A stretch of 64,000 nucleotides of DNA from Wandonia haliotis. GTDB lineage: Bacteria > Bacteroidota > Bacteroidia > Flavobacteriales_D > Crocinitomicaceae. Shown here piece after piece: positions 16,813 to 23,729 of the stretch. The notes below the pieces were generated by a model, which saw nothing but the letters and a program-made list of their open reading frames with translations, was not told the DNA's origin and did no database searches. The stretch lies in the NCBI RefSeq assembly GCF_039523435.1, contig NZ_BAAAFH010000003.1, forward strand, positions 372,001 through 436,000, written 5' to 3'. Each line of letters starts with the position of its first letter. Position 1 is the first letter of the stretch. The translations under genes and the position numbers were made by a program.

Positions 16813-18144
16813 TTATTCGATTTTTGTCATTTTAACGATTTTTTCAGCAATTTCAATTAGTTCATTAAGATTAGGTTCATTTTTATTCGTTATTTTTTTC
16901 GTTTCTCTTTTTCTTAAAGGATCTTTATGAATTTCTTCTAAAGCTGTTTTAATATAATGAACATATTCTTCGTTTCCTTCTGTACTATTTTTCTTTAATT
17001 GTTCAGAGAAACCGACAATAGCCTTTGATAAAACCATCTTGTACGCATAGTCTTCAATTATGTTTTTTTGCTTAGTGTATTGATTAGCACAAAAAATGGC
17101 TCCGATTATAGGTAATGGTAAAAGAGATATTCGTCCAATTATAATTCCAATATTATCATTATGAGACTGTAAAATCCAAATACCTAACACAATAGTAAGA
17201 AGTAAAGAAATAATCGCACCAATTAGCCAACCTCCAATAATCCATTTATTATTTGCGTTATCGTATTGACTTTGGAAAGAAGCACTGATACCTTCAGCAG
17301 TTTTATAATTCAATGCTTTTTTAGCGGATTCAACTAATTGTTTTGATTCGTGTAATATATTTTTTCTTTCTTCCTCGTATTCATTAAGTTTTTTGTTGTT
17401 TTCGAGTGTATTTTGTTCTAATATGTCTAATCTTTCTTCTCTGTCTTGAATTTTGTTTGAAAAAACTGTTATCAGTTTTTCATTTGATTTACTCTCGGTA
17501 AGGGACTCAGCTATTTCTTCAAGATTTTCTTTCGCAATTTCCTTCATAGATTCTAGCTCATTATTAATCTCTTCAAGATTTTCAGCTTTTTCTGTTATTT
17601 CATTTTTTCTTTCAATGATTTTTTTAAGTTGATTCTCTATTTCGTTCAAATTTTCATTACTCTCCTTAAATTTTTTATTGATGGAAATTTGAGTTGTAAC
17701 TAAATCCTCTTTTATTTCTTTAGATTCAACTAGTAATTGTTGTAATTGAATTTTGATCTTTCTTACATCTTCTATTTCTTTCTCAAATTCAATTTGACGC
17801 TCACTTATACTTCGAACATTATAATTTCGTATTTGAACTTTTAATGCTTCAAATTCAGTTATAAAATTATTGGGTGTTGTTAGATAAGTTTCAATTTCAG
17901 TAAGATTTGTCTTTATTGAGATTCTTTCATCATAAGTAGATATTTTAACAAATTTTGATGGGTATTGAGTTAGAGTAGAAATATCTGTTAATAATACTTC
18001 TATTCCAGCTATTATTCCCTTAAATGAATATTCATTTTCATTCCCAAAAGTACCAGAAGAGTATTCATTCAGATTTAGTGATTTTATTTTTTTACGAATA
18101 CTATCTCTTTTGTCTCTAATTTGATTGATTGTACTCAATTCCAT
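16813..18144 (-). CDS. Coiled-coil membrane protein, unrecognised
   Basis: 443 residues. A long, highly charged coiled coil covers about residues 112-280, then two close transmembrane helices (about 301-325 and 332-354), then a 90-residue Lys/Glu-rich tail. With no signal peptide the coiled coil and tail would both lie in the cytoplasm joined by a helical hairpin. Codon use is markedly more AT-rich than in the flanking housekeeping genes, which suggests recent acquisition. I recognise no enzymatic domain. The pattern recalls membrane-anchored scaffold or effector proteins of accessory systems, but that is only an analogy. Confidence 0.65.
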   Translation of the reverse strand: MELSTINQIRDKRDSIRKKIKSLNLNEYSSGTFGNENEYSFKGIIAGIEVLLTDISTLTQYPSKFVKISTYDERISIKTNLTEIETYLTTPNNFITEFEALKVQIRNYNVRSISERQIEFEKEIEDVRKIKIQLQQLLVESKEIKEDLVTTQISINKKFKESNENLNEIENQLKKIIERKNEITEKAENLEEINNELESMKEIAKENLEEIAESLTESKSNEKLITVFSNKIQDREERLDILEQNTLENNKKLNEYEEERKNILHESKQLVESAKKALNYKTAEGISASFQSQYDNANNKWIIGGWLIGAIISLLLTIVLGIWILQSHNDNIGIIIGRISLLPLPIIGAIFCANQYTKQKNIIEDYAYKMVLSKAIVGFSEQLKKNSTEGNEEYVHYIKTALEEIHKDPLRKRETKKITNKNEPNLNELIEIAEKIVKMTKIE

Positions 18145-18163
18145 TTTTGTCGTTCAAATGTGT

Positions 18164-18239
18164 GGTAACGTTTTGGCGCTTGGCGCCGTTTTTCTGTGTT
18201 GCGCCTGCGGCAGAAAAATGGAGCTAAACGCCTGTTAGC
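18164..18239. repeat. Long imperfect palindrome (cassette-spacer-like hairpin)
   Basis: The 22-base arms 18175-18196 (starts GGCGCTTGGCGCC) and 18211-18232 (ends GAGCTAAACGCC) pair at 18 of 22 positions, with four internal mismatches. Outside them GGTAAC (18164-18169) and GTTAGC (18234-18239) also pair at 5 of 6. The GC-rich arms stand out in an AT-rich neighbourhood. The layout recalls an integron attC hairpin, though the strict attC core sites are not present. Confidence 0.7.
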
Positions 18240-18243
18240 AACA
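18234..18243. repeat. Left copy of a 10-bp inverted repeat
   Basis: GTTAGCAACA here is the exact reverse complement of TGTTGCTAAC at 19297-19306. The two copies enclose exactly the pair of genes at 18248-19281. Similarity extends outwards (a CGTTTA two or three bases beyond each copy). Confidence 0.55.
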
Positions 18244-18247
18244 GATT

Positions 18248-18898
18248 TTAATAATCTTCTTCGTTTTCTTTACAATCATCACAAATTCCACCGTTAACAT
18301 TATATTCATGTCCTCCACATTTTGAACAGGTGTTTTCTAATTCATCTTCACAATCGCCACAATAATCATCCGTCGAAAACATAAAATTATCTATTTGCCC
18401 ACATCTTCTGCAAGTGTGCTCAATTTCATCTTGACAATTGTAACAATATTCATCATATGAGTCTTTTACATCGCCACATTTTGGACAAGTAACTGATTCA
18501 TTGTCATTTTCTAAATCATTTTGAAAACTTGTTTCATCTGTAGAGGTACATTCTTCACCTAAAATTTGAATTTCATATTCATATCCTTTATCACTAGTAA
18601 AGGAACAATACCCGTCAGAATCTAATTCTTCTGGATAGAAATGATCCTCATCTAACCATCCACCATTTCCCCAGTAAATTGTTGTTACTTCGTTGCTTTC
18701 AACTTCAACGTTTAAATTGTAAGATGACCTTGTGCCTGTATTAGGATTGTAATAATTAATTTCAGCACAATAAGTTCCATCTACATAACCATTTTCATCT
18801 ATAAATTCTTCTTCATAATCATTTGAATTAGAACCACAAGAAACTGTCAGAAATAAAATAACCAACGATAAGAGAAAATTTGCCTTTGTCATAATCAT
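18248..18898 (-). CDS. Lipoprotein with three zinc-ribbon-like repeats, unrecognised
   Basis: 216 residues from the ATG at 18898. A lipoprotein signal ends in FLTVSC, making Cys21 the likely lipidated residue. A beta-rich middle (about 35-125) precedes three tandem four-cysteine repeats: CPKC 138-141 with CYNC 152-155, CRRC 163-166 with CGDC 180-183, CSKC 191-194 with CDDC 206-209. Each pair could bind one zinc. Zinc ribbons are usually cytoplasmic, so their presence on an exported lipoprotein is unusual. The start lies 2 bp after the stop of the upstream gene, so the two are translated together. No function assigned. Confidence 0.7.
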   Translation of the reverse strand: MIMTKANFLLSLVILFLTVSCGSNSNDYEEEFIDENGYVDGTYCAEINYYNPNTGTRSSYNLNVEVESNEVTTIYWGNGGWLDEDHFYPEELDSDGYCSFTSDKGYEYEIQILGEECTSTDETSFQNDLENDNESVTCPKCGDVKDSYDEYCYNCQDEIEHTCRRCGQIDNFMFSTDDYCGDCEDELENTCSKCGGHEYNVNGGICDDCKENEEDY

Positions 18899-18900
18899 AT

Positions 18901-19281
18901 TTAATAACAATAATTGCTTAAACAAATATTCCATTTGTCACCATCTTGGTCATAACCTTGTAAATCATAAATGGAATTATTAATACAATCACATGTCACT
19001 TCGTTTCCACAGAGCAAATATGATTTCAATTTTATTACACTTGCTTGACCTTCTCCCCAAAAAATTATTGCGTATACCGAATACATTTCATAATCATAAG
19101 AACTAGTAGCTTGATTAAGCTCATAACCAGTCATAAATGTTACCTCAACCGTGTATTTTTTTGACCAACCATATTGCTGTTCATATTTAACAGTAGCCGT
19201 TCTTCTGCATTTTGCATCCGATTTAGACCAAATCATAAGACACAGTAACGTTAGGATTAATGGTAGAATTCTTGTTCTCAT
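18901..19281 (-). CDS. Small secreted Cys-containing protein, unrecognised
   Basis: 126 residues from the ATG at 19281 (a longer reading from 19341 lacks a signal peptide at its start). Signal peptide about residues 1-23 (LILTLLCLMIWSKSDA), then a Tyr-rich beta-strand-like domain with six cysteines, four of them clustered near the end (CGNEVTCDC and beyond), likely disulfide-bonded. It is followed 2 bp later by the zinc-ribbon lipoprotein, forming a two-gene unit inside an inverted repeat. I recognise no family. Confidence 0.6.
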   Translation of the reverse strand: MRTRILPLILTLLCLMIWSKSDAKCRRTATVKYEQQYGWSKKYTVEVTFMTGYELNQATSSYDYEMYSVYAIIFWGEGQASVIKLKSYLLCGNEVTCDCINNSIYDLQGYDQDGDKWNICLSNYCY

Positions 19282-19296
19282 AGTTGTATCATTATT

Positions 19297-19306
19297 TGTT
19301 GCTAAC
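19297..19306. repeat. Right copy of a 10-bp inverted repeat
   Basis: TGTTGCTAAC, the exact reverse complement of the copy at 18234-18243, placed 15 bp upstream of the start of the two-gene unit. CGTTTA follows after one base, as on the other side. Confidence 0.55.
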
Positions 19307-19634
19307 TCGTTTATATGCACCCCAAAAACATACCTATACAACCATTATACGAGGAAGGTTTGTGTAATTTTTGGTAAGGCATACGGTTCCAAAAGTAACA
19401 TTTTTTTCAAATTATTCAACAGCCTCCTGTTTTCCACAAGTTTTTAATAATCAAACAGGTATGGGGTTTTTGTTTGGAGGGGGTGAGTTAGGAAGATTGC
19501 CCCTCCGGCAATCCTTTTTTCAAGGAATACGACCCTTAAATACAACAAAGACGTGCCCCGAACCATGCTAAAATGGGCGTAGAGAGATTTGGAGTATGAA
19601 TACATCATTTCTGAGGTACAGGCGATAAAAATTG
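19307..19634. other. Non-coding gap right of the accessory patch
   Basis: About 330 bases with no convincing gene. It contains loose inverted repeats (CCAAAAACAT near 19321 against ATTTTTGG near 19370), a terminator-like hairpin at 19495-19521 and, at the end, the promoter of the adhesin gene. It may hold degraded remains of an earlier insertion. Confidence 0.45.
19495..19521 (+). terminator. Terminator-like hairpin without an upstream plus-strand gene
   Basis: GATTGCC (19495-19501) pairs with GGCAATC (19508-19514), followed by CTTTTTT. It has the form of an intrinsic terminator on the plus strand, yet the nearest plus-strand gene ends over 3 kb upstream. Confidence 0.5.
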
Positions 19635-19666
19635 TTGCTCTGTATAGTCTTTTTGACCTAAATTTG
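19635..19666 (+). promoter_or_regulatory. Promoter of the T9SS adhesin gene
   Basis: TTG (19635-19637), 21-base spacer, TAAATTTG (19659-19666). It ends 18 bases before the ATG at 19685, which is therefore the preferred start over an ATG at 19595 or other upstream codons. Confidence 0.65.
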
Positions 19667-19684
19667 CTGAAGAACTGTTCTACT

Positions 19685-22600
19685 ATGGGTAAAAAAAGGA
19701 CTTGTTGTGTACTACTATTTCTGATTGTTTTTTCTTTTTCATTTGGGCAGAATTCGCTCAGAATCGGGGGACCGATTAACTATGTTAGTGTGGGTGATCT
19801 GGATGTGCCAGGGAATCAGCTCACTGTAGAAGCACTGATTCACTATACTGGGGCTTCTGTCAATATTGTATCGAAACATACAGATCCGTCCAATGTAAAT
19901 TATCTCTTGCGGATAGGGAGCTTTGAAATAACAACGACTTCCGGATTTGCCAACTTTGGAGGGGTGGCTGCGGCTGGTGTATCCCTTGTACAGGGAGAAA
20001 CCTATCATGTTGCTGCTACCTATAATGGGCAGTATCTGCGCTACTACGTGAATGGCTGTCTGACAGGTGAAATGGCCTGGACAGGGAACATGGTTACCAA
20101 CAATCTGCAAACTGCAATAGGTCAGCAATCGAATTGTCAATGTGAACAGTTTAACGGATATATTGATGAGGTGCGTATCTGGAATGTCGCGCGCACTCAG
20201 GCACAGATTGCCGCCAATATGCTGGACTTACCCAATCCGACCACACAGGCAGGACTATTGGCATATTACAAGTTCGAAGGAAATTATACAAACGCACAGG
20301 GAAATGCCGCCTGGAACGGAGTAGCGGTAGGTTCTCCCCAATTTGAACCGATCCCTTATCCATATCCGACAACCATCGGTGTGACAGCGACCAGTTCTCC
20401 GGTAGTTTGTTCAAACACATCTACCGGGGCGATTGATATTGCGGGCAATGGAGGCTATCTTCCGTATTCGTATTCGATAGATGGAACGAACTTTTCTGCA
20501 TCGTCGTCATTTGCAAACCTGGCTCCGGGCAATTATACGGTATATGCCCGTTCAAACACCAATTGTTTTGCCACCTCTACCGTCACGGTTCAGGATCAGC
20601 CTGCTCTTACTGATAATCTCGTAACAACAGATGTGACCTGTAATGGTGCGGATGACGGTTCGGCTGAAATTACCCCGGCCGGAGGAAACGGACCCGCTTA
20701 TACGTTTCAGTGGTCAACAGGGACGACGAATAACCAGCAGATTACAAACCTTTCTCCCGGAAATTATTCTGTATCTGTTTCCGATAGTTGTAAAATGGAG
20801 GGAAATGAATTGGTAAATAACGGTCATTTTGAAGGAGGAAGCACCGGGTTTACGAGTGATTATACATATTGTAATGACTGCTTTTCAGGTGTAAATGACC
20901 TTCCGGGTGGAAATTACCTGGTTAGTAATGACGCTAGTCTTCACCACGCTTCTTTTCAGGGGACGGGTAATGGTGGAACCGGTAATTTTATGATTGTAAA
21001 CGGAGCGCAGGTTGCCAATACAAATGTTTGGTGTCAGACGATTGCAGTACAACCCAATACCTATTACGTATTTTCTGCGTACGTGGCATCCATGCATCCA
21101 ACCTCTCCGGCTGATTTGCAGTTTAATGTCAACGGAAATCTTCTGGGGCAGGTTTTTACAGCTCCTTCGGCAACGAATGTCTGGAATCGGTTTTTCTCCA
21201 CCTGGTATTCGGGGGCAAGCACAACCGCAACAATTTGTATTGTGAATCAGAATATAAACCCGGGAGGAAATGACTTTGGTTTAGATGATATTTCATTTAA
21301 AGAATGTGTTTCCTGTGAGTTGCAAACCAATTTTGCCATTACTGAACCAACAGTTTTGTCTGCCAGTGTATCCGTCACAAATGAGATTTGCGGAAACAAT
21401 AACGGAGAAATTGCCGTCACAGCCACAGGGGGAACGGGGACAATACAGTACAGTATTGATAACGGGGTGAATTTTCAGACTTCTTCGGTTTTTCAAAACC
21501 TGGCTCCCGGAAACTATACAATTCAAGTCACTGATGCGAATAATTGCAATACAACAGTTACAGCCACTGTCGGAACAGATGGAGGGCCTGTAGTATCAGC
21601 GGGCAATGATCAGACTATCTGTGCGGGACAAACCGTAACGTTATCCGGTTCCGGGGCAGATACCTATACCTGGGATAATGGAGTTATGGATGGGGTCGCT
21701 TTTGCTCCTTCGGGAACAACAACCTATACCGTAACAGGAACAGATGCGTTTGGCTGTACAGATACAGATGATGTGACCATTACAGTTTTATCTCTTCCGT
21801 CAATAGATGCAGGTGTTGACCAATCAGTTTGTTCAGGAGCTTCGGTAACATTATCCGGCTCGGGTGGTGACAGTTATACGTGGGACAATGGAGTAACCGA
21901 TAATCAAGCCTTTACACCTGCTGTCGGTACGGTTACATATACGGTTACCGGGACAGATGCAAATGGTTGTTCCAACACAGATAATGTAACAGTAACGGTT
22001 TGGGGATTACCTGTGATAGATGCCGGAACTGATCAATCAGTTTGTTCGGGAACTTTGGTAACATTATCCGGCTCGGGTGGTGATAGTTATACGTGGGACA
22101 ACGGAGTGACCGATAATCAGGCTTTTACACCTGCTGTCGGTACGGTTACATATACGGTTACAGGAACAGATGTCAAGGGTTGTTCTAATACAGATAATGT
22201 AACAGTAACGGTTTGGGCATTACCTGTAATCGATGCCGGAGCTGACCAGTCGGTTTGTTCGGGAACTTCGGTAACATTATCCGGCTCGGGTGGTGACAGT
22301 TATACATGGGACAATGGGGTCGTCGATAATCAGGCATTTACCCCCGCTGTCGGTACGGTTACATACGCCGTTACGGGAACAGATGCGAATGGTTGTTCCA
22401 ATACGGATAATGTGAGTGTTACTGTATTTCAACTTCCTGCAATAGATGCGGGGAATGATCAGGTGGCATGTGACGGAGATTTAATCACGCTTGCTGCTTT
22501 GGGTGGAACGACATATAGTTGGGACAACGGTGTGATTGACAATCAGCCTTTTTCGCAGGCAGTAGGGGTTGTTACGTATACTGTTACCGGAACAGATGCA

Positions 22601-23434
22601 AACGGATGTGTCAATACGGATCAGGTACAGGTAACCGTGCATTCGCTTCCGCAACCAACATTTACCGTAGACAACAACAAGGGGTGTGCTCCTTTGCAGG
22701 CGCAGGTAATCAATACAACACAGGGAATGGGTTCCGGAACCTGTGTCTGGAATTTTGGGAATGGTATTTCTTCTGCATCCTGTTCGGGAAATTTACCGGA
22801 ATATGTCTCTCCCGGATGTTATGATATCGAATTGACTTTTACGGACCAGAACGGCTGCCAGGGAGTTGCTTTGTTGTCTGACGCTGTTTGTGTGGATGCT
22901 GATCCGGTAGCCGATTTTTCCGTTTCTCCAGTCGAAATCTCCAGTATTGATCCGGTAGCCTATTTTACGAATGAATCGCAGGGTGCGGATACCTACCAAT
23001 GGGAGTATGGTGATGATAGTGGACAATACAGTGAAGAATCCCCCTCACATGAATACGAAGAAGCCGGTCAGTATACGGTGCAACTGATAGCAATTAGTAC
23101 AAACGGTTGTCGGGATACGACTACGAAAGAGCTTTTTATCCGGGACGAACTTATTTTCTTTGTCCCCAATACGTTTACCCCGGACGAGGATAAATACAAC
23201 GAAGTTTTCCAACCGGTATTTACCTCTGGATTTGATCCGTATAGTTACAAACTATTGATATTTAACCGATGGGGAGAAATTCTCTTCGAGTCGAATAATG
23301 CGAGTGTGGGGTGGGATGGAACCTACGGTGGAAAAATAGTGCCAAGTGGAACCTATATCTGGCAGATTCGTTTCGACCGGACACAGACAGACAACCCGGA
23401 ACTTCACCAGGGACACGTCAATTTATTGCGATAG
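19685..23434 (+). CDS. Large T9SS-secreted adhesin-like protein (LamG, SprB-type, tandem Ig-like and PKD domains)
   Basis: 1249 residues. Signal peptide 1-22 (ending FSFSFGQ), then a LamG/concanavalin-like domain (ending FNGYIDEVRIWNVARTQAQI), SprB-type repeats (YSIDGTNFSASSSFANLAPG and two more), a galactose-binding-like insert, five tandem units of 70-71 residues (SGSGGDSYTWDNGV and related), and two PKD-like domains. The last ~95 residues (VPNTFTPDEDKYNEVF, FNRWGEILFE, WDGTYGG, VPSGTYIWQI) are the type-B T9SS C-terminal signal, TIGR04131. Expected to cross the outer membrane by T9SS and sit on the surface, for adhesion or gliding (inference). Own promoter; convergent with a T9SS-protein operon. 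Confidence 0.92.
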   Translation: MGKKRTCCVLLFLIVFSFSFGQNSLRIGGPINYVSVGDLDVPGNQLTVEALIHYTGASVNIVSKHTDPSNVNYLLRIGSFEITTTSGFANFGGVAAAGVSLVQGETYHVAATYNGQYLRYYVNGCLTGEMAWTGNMVTNNLQTAIGQQSNCQCEQFNGYIDEVRIWNVARTQAQIAANMLDLPNPTTQAGLLAYYKFEGNYTNAQGNAAWNGVAVGSPQFEPIPYPYPTTIGVTATSSPVVCSNTSTGAIDIAGNGGYLPYSYSIDGTNFSASSSFANLAPGNYTVYARSNTNCFATSTVTVQDQPALTDNLVTTDVTCNGADDGSAEITPAGGNGPAYTFQWSTGTTNNQQITNLSPGNYSVSVSDSCKMEGNELVNNGHFEGGSTGFTSDYTYCNDCFSGVNDLPGGNYLVSNDASLHHASFQGTGNGGTGNFMIVNGAQVANTNVWCQTIAVQPNTYYVFSAYVASMHPTSPADLQFNVNGNLLGQVFTAPSATNVWNRFFSTWYSGASTTATICIVNQNINPGGNDFGLDDISFKECVSCELQTNFAITEPTVLSASVSVTNEICGNNNGEIAVTATGGTGTIQYSIDNGVNFQTSSVFQNLAPGNYTIQVTDANNCNTTVTATVGTDGGPVVSAGNDQTICAGQTVTLSGSGADTYTWDNGVMDGVAFAPSGTTTYTVTGTDAFGCTDTDDVTITVLSLPSIDAGVDQSVCSGASVTLSGSGGDSYTWDNGVTDNQAFTPAVGTVTYTVTGTDANGCSNTDNVTVTVWGLPVIDAGTDQSVCSGTLVTLSGSGGDSYTWDNGVTDNQAFTPAVGTVTYTVTGTDVKGCSNTDNVTVTVWALPVIDAGADQSVCSGTSVTLSGSGGDSYTWDNGVVDNQAFTPAVGTVTYAVTGTDANGCSNTDNVSVTVFQLPAIDAGNDQVACDGDLITLAALGGTTYSWDNGVIDNQPFSQAVGVVTYTVTGTDANGCVNTDQVQVTVHSLPQPTFTVDNNKGCAPLQAQVINTTQGMGSGTCVWNFGNGISSASCSGNLPEYVSPGCYDIELTFTDQNGCQGVALLSDAVCVDADPVADFSVSPVEISSIDPVAYFTNESQGADTYQWEYGDDSGQYSEESPSHEYEEAGQYTVQLIAISTNGCRDTTTKELFIRDELIFFVPNTFTPDEDKYNEVFQPVFTSGFDPYSYKLLIFNRWGEILFESNNASVGWDGTYGGKIVPSGTYIWQIRFDRTQTDNPELHQGHVNLLR
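21593..22654 (+). repeat. Tandem 213-bp repeats inside the adhesin gene
   Basis: Units begin at 21593, 21803, 22016, 22229 and 22442. The first is 210 bp, the other four steps are exactly 213 bp (71 residues). The units starting at 21803, 22016 and 22229 are nearly identical in DNA, the outer two diverged. The near-identity implies recent duplication or gene conversion and makes repeat-number variation between strains likely. Confidence 0.9.
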
Positions 23435-23441
23435 GGTTCTG

Positions 23442-23636
23442 TTATTTTGAAACTTTCTGTCGACTCCACCCGAGACGACGGAAAACAATAAGCGCAAACC
23501 CGAAAGCACCCAAAAAAGCCAGTCCCGAAAAAGCAATGGACTTCACCAGTGGTTCACCGGATTTAATACAATAAACAAGAATATTAAGGCTGAAAAGCAG
23601 AGCAAAGGTTAACTGATAAAAACGCCTGTCATTCAT
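23442..23636 (-). CDS. Small two-helix membrane protein, unrecognised
   Basis: 64 residues with two hydrophobic helices (about 9-24 and 32-51) and a basic C-terminus (FRRLGWSRQKVSK). It fills the gap between convergent genes, ends 7 bp from the adhesin stop, and is the only good reading frame there. No family assigned; a chance frame is possible. Confidence 0.45.
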   Translation of the reverse strand: MNDRRFYQLTFALLFSLNILVYCIKSGEPLVKSIAFSGLAFLGAFGFALIVFRRLGWSRQKVSK

Positions 23637-23729
23637 AATTTACACATTGCGATTAAGATAAAGTTAACTAAAAAAATGAGCCTTGCAAAAAATGAAATGT
23701 TAAAAATGCTCAGGTAGAATAGATCGTCT

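Noticed and set aside
18164..18239. A true integron attC site
   Set aside because: The hairpin layout fits, but the core ends read GGTAAC and GTTAGC rather than RYYYAAC and GTTRRRY, and no integron integrase gene is present in the window. Reported only as a cassette-like palindrome.
18901..19341. Longer start at 19341 for the small secreted protein
   Set aside because: It would put 20 non-hydrophobic residues before the signal peptide and run across the 19297-19306 inverted repeat. The ATG at 19281 places the signal peptide at the N-terminus.
21593..22654. A CRISPR array
   Set aside because: The repeats are 213 bp, contiguous, in frame with a protein and have no unique spacers; they encode protein domains.
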